NCBI RefSeq assembly: GCF_000739815.1
Contig: NZ_BBJJ01000007.1
Span: forward strand, 169,329-233,328
Direction: 5' to 3'
Origin: Paraburkholderia mimosarum LMG 23256 = NBRC 106338
Lineage (GTDB): Bacteria > Pseudomonadota > Gammaproteobacteria > Burkholderiales > Burkholderiaceae
DNA: 64,000 bases
Part shown: one piece after another, positions 37,564 through 45,454 of the stretch
Layout: each line of letters begins with the position of its first letter
Numbering within the stretch: the first letter of the stretch is position 1
Made by a program: the position numbers and the translations under genes
The notes under the pieces: model-generated
The model's database searches: none
Seen by the model: the letters and a program-made list of their open reading frames with translations, nothing else
Told to the model about the DNA's origin: nothing

Positions 37564-38085
37564 TCACGCGTCGATCAGTTCATCCAGCCTGAATCGCGCA
37601 ATGCGGTAAATCTGGTCGAGGCTCGCGCGCATCTCATCCGCGCGGCTGTTGTTCATGCGCGCCTCGAAATTCGCGATGATGCCGTGGCGGTCATAGCCGC
37701 GCACCGCGAGAATGAATGGGAATCCGAACTTCTCGCGATACGCGCCGTTGAGCGCGAGCAGCTTGTCGAATTCTTCCTGCGTACACTGGTCAAGGCCCGC
37801 GCCGCTCTGCTCGCGAGTGGATTCGGCGGTCAGCTCGCCGCGCACGGCGGCCTTGCCCGCAAGCTCCGGGTGGGCGTTGATGAGCGCGAGCTGTTTTGCT
37901 TCGCCCGAAGTTTCCACGGCCTGCGACATCGTGCGATGCAACGCGTCGATGCTCGCAAACGGACGCTGTTGCGCGGCCGCGGCGGCTACCCAGGGCGAGT
38001 GCTCGAAGATGCCCGAAAGCGCCGCCACGAAGGCATCGGTCGAAGCTTGATTGAGCTGGTCGAGGGTGTAGTGCATGGCCTTCAT
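37564..38085 (-). CDS. uraD: OHCU decarboxylase UraD
   Basis: A 173-residue enzyme that decarboxylates 2-oxo-4-hydroxy-4-carboxy-5-ureidoimidazoline to S-allantoin. Visible family features are the helical start (YTLDQLNQASTDAFVAALSG), LHRTMSQAV with the catalytic-region histidine, INAHPELAGKAA, and GFPFILAVRGYDRHGI. The start at 38085 overlaps the puuE stop by four bases (ATGA), so the two are coupled; the ATG three codons further is an alternative. Confidence 0.93.
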   Translation of the reverse strand: MKAMHYTLDQLNQASTDAFVAALSGIFEHSPWVAAAAAQQRPFASIDALHRTMSQAVETSGEAKQLALINAHPELAGKAAVRGELTAESTREQSGAGLDQCTQEEFDKLLALNGAYREKFGFPFILAVRGYDRHGIIANFEARMNNSRADEMRASLDQIYRIARFRLDELIDA

Positions 38086-39041
38086 GCGGCGGCCCCGCGG
38101 TGGTCGTTCTGCTGCGGTTGATAGGGGTGATGTTCGCGCCAGTGATGCGCGATGTCCACGCGGCGCGTGACCCACACGTGCTCGTGTTTTTCGATGTGGT
38201 CGAGAAAGCGCTGCAGTGCGCGAAAGCGCCCGGGGCGTCCGAGCAGGCGGCAGTGCATGCCGATCGACATCATCTTCGGCGCTTCGTCGCCTTCCTCATA
38301 CAGCACGTCGAATGCGTCGCGCAGGTATGTGAAAAAGTGGTCCGCCGTGTTGAAGCCTTGCGGCGTGGCGAACCGCATGTCGTTCGTATCGAGCGTGTAA
38401 GGCACGATCAGTTGCGGCATGGTCTTGCCGCCCGTGACTTCCACGTCCATCCAGAACGGCAGGTCGTCGCCGTAGTAGTCGGAGTCGTAAAGGAAGCCGC
38501 CGTATTCGGCGACCAGCCTGTGCGTGTTGGGACTGTCGCGGCCCGTGTACCAGCCGAGCGGACGCACGCCCGTCACGCGCTCGATCGCTTCCATGCCAAG
38601 CCTCATGTGCTCGGCTTCCCGTGCGGGCGACGCGTCCTGGTAGTGAATCCAGCGATAGCCATGACAGGCGATCTCGTGGCCCAGTTCGACGAACGCGCGC
38701 GCGACCTCGGGGTGACGCTCGATCGCCATGCCCACGCCGAACACGGTAAGCGGCAGGCCGCGCTTCTCGAACTCGCGCAGGATGCGCCATACGCCGGCTC
38801 GCGAGCCGTATTCGTAGATCGACTCCATGCTCATGTGGCGCGCCGGATAAGCAGCGGCGCCCACGATCTCGGAGAGGAATTGCTCGGAGGCGGGGTCGCC
38901 ATGGAGCACGCAGTTTTCGCCGCCCTCTTCATAGTTGAGCACGAACTGCACCGCGACGCGCGCCCGGCCGGGCCAGTTGGCCTGCACGGGATGGCGGCCA
39001 TAACCGATCAGATCGCGGGGATAGTGGGGATCGAGTGGCAT
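38082..39041 (-). CDS. puuE: Allantoinase PuuE (polysaccharide deacetylase-like)
   Basis: A 319-residue metal-independent or alternative allantoinase with the polysaccharide deacetylase fold. Seen: YPRDLIGYGRHPVQANWPG at the N-terminus, VQFVLNYEEGGEN, GHEIACHGYRWIHYQ and SDYYGDDLPFW. It opens the allantoin ring to allantoate. The start at 39041 is where conservation begins; the open frame to 39212 is not used. It is coupled to uraD by a four-base overlap. Confidence 0.94.
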   Translation of the reverse strand: MPLDPHYPRDLIGYGRHPVQANWPGRARVAVQFVLNYEEGGENCVLHGDPASEQFLSEIVGAAAYPARHMSMESIYEYGSRAGVWRILREFEKRGLPLTVFGVGMAIERHPEVARAFVELGHEIACHGYRWIHYQDASPAREAEHMRLGMEAIERVTGVRPLGWYTGRDSPNTHRLVAEYGGFLYDSDYYGDDLPFWMDVEVTGGKTMPQLIVPYTLDTNDMRFATPQGFNTADHFFTYLRDAFDVLYEEGDEAPKMMSIGMHCRLLGRPGRFRALQRFLDHIEKHEHVWVTRRVDIAHHWREHHPYQPQQNDHRGAAA

Positions 39042-39281
39042 GCTGGTCGAATCAATCGAAGAGAGGATGAACCGGAAATTCCGCGCAACGGCGAGGCGCC
39101 GCGAAGCGCACGAGGCACGGCGCAACGTCCGCGCAGCCTGCTGACAGGACTGGACCAGTGTAGCGAAATCACCGGTACGCGCCCATACGCACGCCCGGAT
39201 AGTACGGGTCAAGCGAGGTGTATGTGCCGGCCAGCCGGTCGTGGGACCGGCCGGCCGCGCCGGCCTGCACGCGTTGCGCGT

Positions 39282-40070
39282 TTACCCGTAACGCAGCGGC
39301 CGCACCGGCGGCGGCGTTTCCGTGACAGGCGCAGGCGTGCCGGGGCTGAAGCGCGCGAAGTCGCCGTCGTAGCGCTTGGCGAGCGGCCGCGCGAAGTCGC
39401 CGCGCTTGGCCGTCGTGAGGCGCAGCGCGACCAGCGCCTCCACCCACTTCACGGCGGCCGTCACGCCGTCGATCACCGGCACGCCCAACGCCTCCTCCAC
39501 TTGCGCACACAAGCTCGTCATCCCCGCGCAGCCGAGCACGATCGCGTCGGCGCCGTCTTCTTCGAGCGCGCGGCGGCACTCGTCGACGATCGCACGGCGC
39601 GCAGCCGAGCCCGGCTCATCGAGTTCGAGCACGGCAACGTCGATGGCGCGAACGTTGCGGCAAAAGCGCGTCATGCCATAGCGCTCCGCAAGATGCCAGG
39701 CCATTGCACGTGTGCGCGAGAGCGTCGTGACGACCGAGAAGCCCGGCGCCAGCACGCTCGCTGCATGCATCGCGGCTTCGGCGATGCCGACCACCGGGCC
39801 GCGCGCCAGTTCGCGCGCCGCGTAGAGGCCCGGGTCGCCGAAGCACGCGATGACGTAGCCGTCGAAGCCTTCGCGCTCGCCCGCCTCCACTTCGGCGAGC
39901 AGGCCGGGGGTCGCGAGCGCCTCGTCGTAATAGCCTTCGATCGATGGCGGGCCCATCGTCGGGCTCACCGCCACGAGCTCGGTGCCCGGTGCGATGATCG
40001 CGCGCGCGCACTGCTCCATCGCTGCGGTCATGCGCTGGGTGGTATTGGGATTGATCAGTTTGATACGCAT
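39282..40070 (-). CDS. Asp/Glu/hydantoin racemase, probable allantoin racemase
   Basis: A 262-residue racemase of the hydantoin/Asp-Glu family, with N-terminal MRIKLINPNTTQRMT and two catalytic cysteines in IACFGDPG (about 75) and LGCAGM (about 183). The neighbourhood (NCS1 permease, allantoinase) points to allantoin racemase of the HpxA type, which makes both allantoin enantiomers usable. The C-terminus carries a Pro-rich extension (about 240-262). It begins 37 bases after the permease gene. A GC-rich hairpin without T-tract lies downstream at 39229-39255. Confidence 0.87.
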   Translation of the reverse strand: MRIKLINPNTTQRMTAAMEQCARAIIAPGTELVAVSPTMGPPSIEGYYDEALATPGLLAEVEAGEREGFDGYVIACFGDPGLYAARELARGPVVGIAEAAMHAASVLAPGFSVVTTLSRTRAMAWHLAERYGMTRFCRNVRAIDVAVLELDEPGSAARRAIVDECRRALEEDGADAIVLGCAGMTSLCAQVEEALGVPVIDGVTAAVKWVEALVALRLTTAKRGDFARPLAKRYDGDFARFSPGTPAPVTETPPPVRPLRYG

Positions 40071-40107
40071 GTCGGTTCCTTCGTCGATGCCCGATATCGC
40101 ATGCCGC

Positions 40108-41622
40108 TCATGCGTTGGCGCGAGCGCGCTCGCCGAAGGTCGCGGCGCGATAGAACAACGCCCCGAGCGCCGCGCCGACGAACCACGAGAAGTTGGCGGC
40201 ACCGCTGAACGAAGGCACCATGACGCAAAGAACCGCAATCACCGCCGCGGGCAGCAGCGCCGCCACCGCGCGCCAGTTCACGCCGTTGCGGTACCAGTAC
40301 GCGCCATTCGGCGACACCGTGTAGAGGTCGTCCACGGCAAGACGGCCGCGCTTCACGAGATAGAAGTCGACGATCAGGACACCGTACAAAGGCCCGATGA
40401 ACGCGCCGAGCACGTCGAGCGTGTAGTGGATCACAGCCGGATTGTTGAAGAGGTTCCAGGGCGTGATGAAGATCGACGCCACGGCGGCGAGCATGCCGCC
40501 CGCGCGCCAGCTGATCAGGCGCGGCGCCACGTTGGAAAAGTCGAACGCGGGCGAGACGAAGTTCGCGACGATGTTGATGCCGATGGTCGCAATCGTGAAC
40601 GTGAGCGCGCCGAGAATCACGGCGGTGGGATGATCGATGCGGCCCACCGTCTCCACCGGATCGGTAATCAGTTCTCCGAATACAGGCAGCGTGGCAGAAG
40701 TCGTGATGACCGTGACGAGCGAGAACGCGAGGAAGTTGACCGGCAGCCCCCAGAAGTTGCCCCTGTGGACGCTCTTGAGCGACTTGCCATAGCGCGAGAA
40801 GTCGCCGAAATTGAGCATCGGCCCGGAGAAATACGACACCACGAGCGAGATCGCGGTGATCATCACTGGAATCACTTCGGCACCGTGATACTTCACGCCG
40901 CCGAGATTCAGGCCGATGTTCTGCCAGCCCGCGCGATACACCATATAGCCCGCGAGCGCGAACATCACCACATAAACCGCGGGCCCCGCGAAGTCGATGA
41001 ACTTCTTGATGGTCTCCATGCCGTTCCAGAACACGAACGCCTGAAGCACCCAGAGCGTCATGAAGCCGGCCCAGCCGATCGCCGAAAGCCCGAGCATGCC
41101 GTGCTTGTGGACATCGGCGTACGGCATCAGTTGCGGGACGAACTTCAGCACGACGATGACGAGCGCGCTCGAAGCGAGATAGGTCTGGATGCCGTACCAC
41201 GCCACGGCGATCAGGCCGCGGATCACGGCGGGAACGTTCGCGCCGAGCACGCCGAAAGTGCCGCGGCACGCCACCGGATAGGGCACGCCGTGCCGCTGGC
41301 TCGGCCTTGCGATGAGGTTGCAGAGCACGTTGACAATGGAGATGCCGACGAGCAGCGCAATGAGCACCTGCCAGCTCGTGAGGCCGAGCGCGAAGAGACT
41401 GCCCGCGAACACATAGCCGCCGACGCTGTGCACGTCGGACATCCAGAACGCGAAGATGTTGTACGCGCCCCAGGTCTGTTCCTTGAGAGGCGCGAGGTCG
41501 TGATTGTAGAGCCGCTCGCTGTAGCCGGCCGGCAAGCGCGGGTGGTCCGCGGACTCGCTGCTTTCGGGGGATTCGAAGTTGGGCACTGCCGGGCTGCCTG
41601 GTGATGCGCTGAACTGAGCCAT
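40108..41622 (-). CDS. NCS1-family nucleobase/allantoin permease
   Basis: A 504-residue inner-membrane symporter with about twelve hydrophobic segments. It has the NCS1 hallmark near the N-terminus (YNHDLAPLKEQTWGAYNIFA) and LGLTSWQVLIALLVG. The PucI/allantoin-cytosine branch fits best. It starts the ureide operon that runs through racemase, puuE, uraD, alc and allA. The likely cargo is allantoin or a related ureide or purine; the sequence alone does not separate these. Confidence 0.9.
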   Translation of the reverse strand: MAQFSASPGSPAVPNFESPESSESADHPRLPAGYSERLYNHDLAPLKEQTWGAYNIFAFWMSDVHSVGGYVFAGSLFALGLTSWQVLIALLVGISIVNVLCNLIARPSQRHGVPYPVACRGTFGVLGANVPAVIRGLIAVAWYGIQTYLASSALVIVVLKFVPQLMPYADVHKHGMLGLSAIGWAGFMTLWVLQAFVFWNGMETIKKFIDFAGPAVYVVMFALAGYMVYRAGWQNIGLNLGGVKYHGAEVIPVMITAISLVVSYFSGPMLNFGDFSRYGKSLKSVHRGNFWGLPVNFLAFSLVTVITTSATLPVFGELITDPVETVGRIDHPTAVILGALTFTIATIGINIVANFVSPAFDFSNVAPRLISWRAGGMLAAVASIFITPWNLFNNPAVIHYTLDVLGAFIGPLYGVLIVDFYLVKRGRLAVDDLYTVSPNGAYWYRNGVNWRAVAALLPAAVIAVLCVMVPSFSGAANFSWFVGAALGALFYRAATFGERARANA

Positions 41623-41840
41623 GATCCGCTCCTTGGGATGGATACGCCGACGGAAAAAAGACGCCTGAACGCCTCGAAACGCGTGCGAACCGGCGCTGGG
41701 CGCGGCCGCCGCGATATCCCCGAATGGTCCAGCCTGCGGCTCTCACTGCGCCGGTCGCCGCTTGCGCGCGCCCTTGCAACACCGTGCCTGCCCAGGCCGT
41801 GCGCATGCCGTGCATGCGCCCCACTCCATCCTTTTCAGCC

Positions 41841-41867
41841 GCGGCGGGCCTCGTCGTGGCCCGCCGC
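41841..41867. terminator. GC-rich hairpin downstream of the GntR gene
   Basis: GCGGCGGGCC pairs perfectly with GGCCCGCCGC over a 7-base loop. No T-tract follows on the minus strand; on the plus strand GCTTTAC follows. It could still end the gntR transcript. Confidence 0.45.
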
Positions 41868-41907
41868 GCTTTACTGCAATTCGCTTTCTTGCCGGCCTCG
41901 CGGCCGA

Positions 41908-42630
41908 TCAGCGTGCGAGTGCCGTTGGCTCACGCGTGCTGAACACTTCCTGCAGATCCACCGATGCGCCCGCCGGGCGGTCGAGCATGCGGAGCTCGAC
42001 GCCTTGCAAATGGCGCACCATGAGATCGACCGCCTTCTTCTCGTCGCCGGCTTCGAGCGCGGCCAGAATCGCTTCGTGATCGTCGAACGAACAAGGGCTG
42101 CGTCCCGGCGATTCGTAGAGCGCCGAAATGAGCGTCGAGCGCGCCACGAGGCCGTTCAGGCAATCGCACAGCACCGTGTTGCCCGTAAGCGTGGCGAGCG
42201 ACGTGTGGAACTCGCCCGAGAGCCGAATCCACGTGGGGAAGTCGCGACTCTCGAAGGCTTTGCGCTCACGCCGGATCGTCTCGCCGATGCTCTTCAGGCG
42301 ACGGTTGCCGTGCTGTGCGCTGCAGATGCGCCCCACCACGGCCAACTCGATGATCCGCCGCATTTCGAACACCTCGTGCACTTCCTGCAGCGATGGGCTC
42401 GCGACGAACGCACCGCGATTGGGCTCCAGGTCCACGAGATGGTCCTTCGCCAGCAGCGCGAGCGCCTGCCGGATCGGGCCGCGCTTCACGCCGAATACTT
42501 CGCACAACTGCGCTTCTGTCAACTTCGCGCCGGGCGGCAGCCGGTGCTCGAGAATCGCAGCGCGGATTCGCGCGGCGACCGTCTCGGGCTTCATGCCAGT
42601 TGCTTCGGCGGCGATATCGGTCTTTCGCAT
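41908..42630 (-). CDS. GntR-family regulator with FCD domain
   Basis: A 240-residue FadR-type regulator. The N-terminal winged helix (about 15-75) contains GAKLTEAQLCEVFGVKRGPI followed by RQALALLAKDHLV. The C-terminal FCD helical domain carries the metal-type histidine pattern (EFHTSLATLTGN, then SFDDHEAILAAL, then MVRHLQGVE). It lies beside the NCS1/ureide operon and two TTGTCAACAA sites sit upstream of it. It probably represses its own and ureide genes in response to an organic acid such as glyoxylate or a ureide; this is inference. Confidence 0.88.
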   Translation of the reverse strand: MRKTDIAAEATGMKPETVAARIRAAILEHRLPPGAKLTEAQLCEVFGVKRGPIRQALALLAKDHLVDLEPNRGAFVASPSLQEVHEVFEMRRIIELAVVGRICSAQHGNRRLKSIGETIRRERKAFESRDFPTWIRLSGEFHTSLATLTGNTVLCDCLNGLVARSTLISALYESPGRSPCSFDDHEAILAALEAGDEKKAVDLMVRHLQGVELRMLDRPAGASVDLQEVFSTREPTALAR

Positions 42631-42672
42631 GGCTCATATCTCTATGTTGGGTATCCTAGATTGGACATAAAT

Positions 42673-42684
42673 ATTGTCAACAAT
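42673..42684. promoter_or_regulatory. FadR-type operator, copy 1
   Basis: ATTGTCAACAAT, with inverted ATTGT/ACAAT arms, fits the TNGTNNACNA consensus of the FadR subfamily of GntR regulators. It is 42 bases upstream of the gntR/FCD start codon, in a suitable place for autoregulation. Confidence 0.7.
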
Positions 42685-42816
42685 TTTATCGGCGAACCTG
42701 GGGAAGATCCCCACGGACGCTTTGGCCTACAGATGCCTCGTATCGGTGAATGCCGCTTCATATCTGGGAATTGAGCACCCGCATGGTGATTCGACGCCCC
42801 AATTTGGCCGAGTTTT

Positions 42817-42826
42817 TTGTCAACAA
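42817..42826. promoter_or_regulatory. FadR-type operator, copy 2
   Basis: The same TTGTCAACAA decamer as at 42674-42683, 143 bases further from the gntR gene. An exact repeat of such a site in an AT-rich leader suggests looping or two promoters. Confidence 0.6.
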
Positions 42827-42901
42827 TTTGCCGCGACGGCTTCGCTACTTGCACAGGTCGATCGCGGGCAGACTTGGCCGTTAGTTGCACGAATCTCAAT
42901 G

Positions 42902-42924
42902 AAAAAAGCGCCCGAAAGCGCTTG
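42902..42924 (-). terminator. Terminator after ldcA
   Basis: AAGCGC pairs with GCGCTT over a 6-base loop, and TTTTTTC follows on the minus strand. Confidence 0.7.
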
Positions 42925-42937
42925 AACCTGCCTGCAA

Positions 42938-43864
42938 TCAACCCAGATGCGGATAGCCGCTGACGGTCAACTCGAAGCCGTGCGGCGTGGAAATCAACTG
43001 CCCGGGCGCGCCCATCGGCAGCGTGACCATATCCGGAATATGGCCGAATGGCAGGCCCGTAATCACCGGGATGCCGGCCACGGCGCGCACCTGCTCGACC
43101 ATTTCGCGCAGATCGTAGCCGTTGTCGTAGTCGAATTCCTTGTGGCCCGAGAAATCGCCGAGGATGAGCGCCTGCTGGCGCGCAAGGATACCGGCCAGGT
43201 GCAGCTGATAAATCATCCGTTCGATGCGGAAAGGCTGCTCGTTGACGTCCTCGACGAACAGGATGCCGCCTTCGACCACCGGCATATAGGGCGTGCCGAT
43301 CAGCGAAGTCAGTACGGCCAGATTGCCGCCCCAAAGGGTGCCCGATACGTTCGTCGAATGCGTCTGGGGCGCCTTCACCTTCAGCGTGTACGTCGGCCTG
43401 GATAGCGTCTCCCAAAAATGATGCATCGTGAACTTGCTGACACTCTCCGCGCCAAAGTCGCTCACGAGCATCGGGCCGCCGAAAGTCGTCAGCCCGGCGC
43501 GCGCGAGCAGCGCGAGCTGGATGGCAGTGAAGTCGCTATGCCCCACGAACGCGATGGGCTGATCGGTCAAGCGCCGCTGCAGCCCTTCGTAGTCGAGACC
43601 GTGAAGGATGCGCACCGCGCCATAGCCGCCGCGCACGGCGAGCACGATGTCGGGCAGGTCGCGCGACGGGTCGGCGAGCCGGTTCAACTCCGCGGCGCGC
43701 TGGCCGTCAGTCCCGGCGAAGCGCTGATAGCGCCGTTCCGTAGCCTGCACGCCATCGACGCGATGGCCCTGCGCCCGCAACCGCGCAAGCGCACGATGCA
43801 CCGCATCGGAATCGTTCGGATAACCGGAAGGTGCAATCAGGTCGATGGTGCGATGAATGGTCAT
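42938..43864 (-). CDS. ldcA: Muramoyltetrapeptide (LD-)carboxypeptidase, S66 family
   Basis: A 308-residue cytoplasmic serine peptidase that trims the terminal D-Ala from recycled murein tetrapeptide. Motifs fit S66: IDLIAPSGYP near the N-terminus, VLAVRGGYGAVRIL, and the nucleophile region FVGHSDFTA. WGGNLAVLTSLIGTPY and the C-terminal catalytic-histidine area GLPFGHIPDM follow. It begins 12 bases after the tadA stop, so it belongs to the DUF1992-tadA-ldcA operon. Confidence 0.93.
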   Translation of the reverse strand: MTIHRTIDLIAPSGYPNDSDAVHRALARLRAQGHRVDGVQATERRYQRFAGTDGQRAAELNRLADPSRDLPDIVLAVRGGYGAVRILHGLDYEGLQRRLTDQPIAFVGHSDFTAIQLALLARAGLTTFGGPMLVSDFGAESVSKFTMHHFWETLSRPTYTLKVKAPQTHSTNVSGTLWGGNLAVLTSLIGTPYMPVVEGGILFVEDVNEQPFRIERMIYQLHLAGILARQQALILGDFSGHKEFDYDNGYDLREMVEQVRAVAGIPVITGLPFGHIPDMVTLPMGAPGQLISTPHGFELTVSGYPHLG

Positions 43865-43875
43865 GTGAATGCGAT

Positions 43876-44541
43876 TCAGCCCGGAGATTCGTCCGCACCG
43901 GCGGCACCGGTGCGCGTCAGCGCTTCCTCGGCCTGCGCGCGCGCCGCCCGGCGCGCCTCGCGGCTCGCGCGGCGGCGCTCGGCGAAGAACGCGCGCAACG
44001 CCTCGCCGCACTCGTCCGCCAGCACGCCGCCCGTAACGTTCGTATGATGATTCAGTTGCTCGTTGGCAAAAGCATCGACCACGCTGCCGCACGCGCCCGT
44101 TTTCGGGTCGTGGGCGCCGAACACCACCCGCGCGATGCGCGCATGCATGATCGCGCCGGCGCACATCAGGCACGGTTCAAGGGTCACATAGAGTTCGCAG
44201 CCGGGCAAGCGGTAGTTACCCAGCGCCTGAGCGCCTGCGCGCAGGGCTGCCATTTCGGCGTGCGCGGAAGGATCGTGCGCGCTGATCGGATGATTGAAGC
44301 CCGAGGCGATGACTTTGTCGCCGCACACGAGCACTGCGCCTACGGGCACTTCGCCGGCTGCGCGCGCCTCATCGGCGGCGGCCTGCGCGAGGCGCATGAA
44401 ATGGCGGTCGCGTGTGCCGCAATCGGGCTGGGGCGTGGCCAGGCATGCATGGGCGGGAACCGAGTCATCCGACGAGGCCGCCGCGTGTGCCTCATTGCGC
44501 TCGCTTTGCGGCGCCTCGGGCGGGACGCGCGTGCCCGTCAC
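43876..44541 (-). CDS. tadA: tRNA-specific adenosine deaminase TadA
   Basis: A zinc deaminase converting the wobble adenosine of tRNA-Arg to inosine. The HAE motif (AHAEMAAL) and PCLMCAGAI zinc motif are present, with GEVPVGAVLV at the domain start and GVLADECGEAL near the end. No ATG lies at the domain boundary. GTG at 44541 overlaps the upstream stop (GTGA), giving a 221-residue protein with a 45-residue non-conserved lead. A later ATG at 44397 would clip the first helix. The first choice fits translational coupling. Confidence 0.9.
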   Translation of the reverse strand: MTGTRVPPEAPQSERNEAHAAASSDDSVPAHACLATPQPDCGTRDRHFMRLAQAAADEARAAGEVPVGAVLVCGDKVIASGFNHPISAHDPSAHAEMAALRAGAQALGNYRLPGCELYVTLEPCLMCAGAIMHARIARVVFGAHDPKTGACGSVVDAFANEQLNHHTNVTGGVLADECGEALRAFFAERRRASREARRAARAQAEEALTRTGAAGADESPG

Positions 44542-44948
44542 GCCGCCCCCGCCGCCAGCCCCGGGGACACGGGCTCGCCGGCAACGCGCTCGGACAGGCG
44601 CTCCGCAATGCGGCGGCGGTATTCCTGCGGCACGACCATGGGCCCGCCGCGCAGCGATTCGAGCGCCATGTCGAGCGCGAGCATGCGAGCGCGCAGACGG
44701 CAACGCGCGGCCTTGTCACCCACAGTGGCGAATTCGTCCTCGAGGTCGCGCAAGGCTCGCAGCTGTTCGACTGCGGGCGGCACGAACCCCGCGTTCTTCA
44801 GGATGCGGTGGGCTATGCGCACTTCTTCGGGCACGAGCAGGTCGTCGTCGAGTTCCAGCGGCGCCCCGGCGCCGGGCAGGTCGTCGAGTTCGCCGCGCGC
44901 GGCTGCGGCGGCAATCCGTTGTTCGACGAGAGCATCAAGCAATTTCAT
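44538..44948 (-). CDS. DUF1992 (DnaJC28-like) protein
   Basis: A 136-residue protein matching the DUF1992 domain: LLDALVEQRIAAAAARGELD, DLPGAGAPLELDDDL, and VPEEVRIAHRILKNAGFVP. The family (E. coli YhdN-like, human DNAJC28 C-terminus) has no settled function. The start at 44948 has GGAT upstream and begins at the domain; the ATG at 44978 adds ten residues. It is the first gene of a three-gene operon with tadA and ldcA, coupled by overlap. Confidence 0.87.
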   Translation of the reverse strand: MKLLDALVEQRIAAAAARGELDDLPGAGAPLELDDDLLVPEEVRIAHRILKNAGFVPPAVEQLRALRDLEDEFATVGDKAARCRLRARMLALDMALESLRGGPMVVPQEYRRRIAERLSERVAGEPVSPGLAAGAA

Positions 44949-45188
44949 CAGCGATCCACTACGTTGCGGCTCACGCATTCTATCAGGGTAAGACCTGGAA
45001 GACCGCGCGCGCCGGGCGGGCGCGTCGCCAATCGATCACACCTTGACAGACTAGCAAACGATGCGGGATGAATGAGCGCACACAGAAAACAGGGATTCGT
45101 CCGATGACACACGCGGCGGTCGAGGCGTAGGGTGAGGCCATCGGACCCGCTGGGGCCCTCCCCTGGTTCGCGCTTTTCTTCGCCCTCC

Positions 45189-45359
45189 ATGATGAAACGA
45201 CGCCCCTCGTCCAAACGACCGACCGCGCGCCGGCTCGGCCTCGCCGCCCTGTGTTGCCTGCTGGCCGTGAGCCTTTCCGGCTGCGGTCTGTTCTGTGGAG
45301 CAGTTGGCGGCAGCGGCGGCGGAACCGCCGGCGGTTGTCGTGCGGGCATGCGGTTTTGA
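45189..45359 (+). CDS. Very small Gly/Cys-rich lipoprotein
   Basis: A 56-residue protein with a basic N-terminus (MMKRRPSSKRPTARR), a hydrophobic segment and a lipobox SLSGC (Cys32). The mature lipopeptide would have only 25 residues, mostly glycine, with two further cysteines (36, 50). A second start lies one codon later. Entericidin-like small lipoproteins have comparable size, but no real sequence match was seen. It is divergent from the DUF1992 operon. Function unknown. Confidence 0.6.
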   Translation: MMKRRPSSKRPTARRLGLAALCCLLAVSLSGCGLFCGAVGGSGGGTAGGCRAGMRF

Positions 45360-45380
45360 CAGAGGAATGCGAAAGCGCCA

Positions 45381-45412
45381 CGGGTCTGCACGATACGATC
45401 CGTGCAGACCCG
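45381..45412. repeat. 12-bp perfect inverted repeat between convergent genes
   Basis: CGGGTCTGCACG (45381-45392) and CGTGCAGACCCG (45401-45412) are perfect complements separated by 8 bases. There is no T-tract on either side, so it is not a classical terminator although it sits between two convergent genes. Confidence 0.75.
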
Positions 45413-45454
45413 CGGCGCTCGAAGGATACCGGGGCGCCCCGCCCCGTCACTGCC

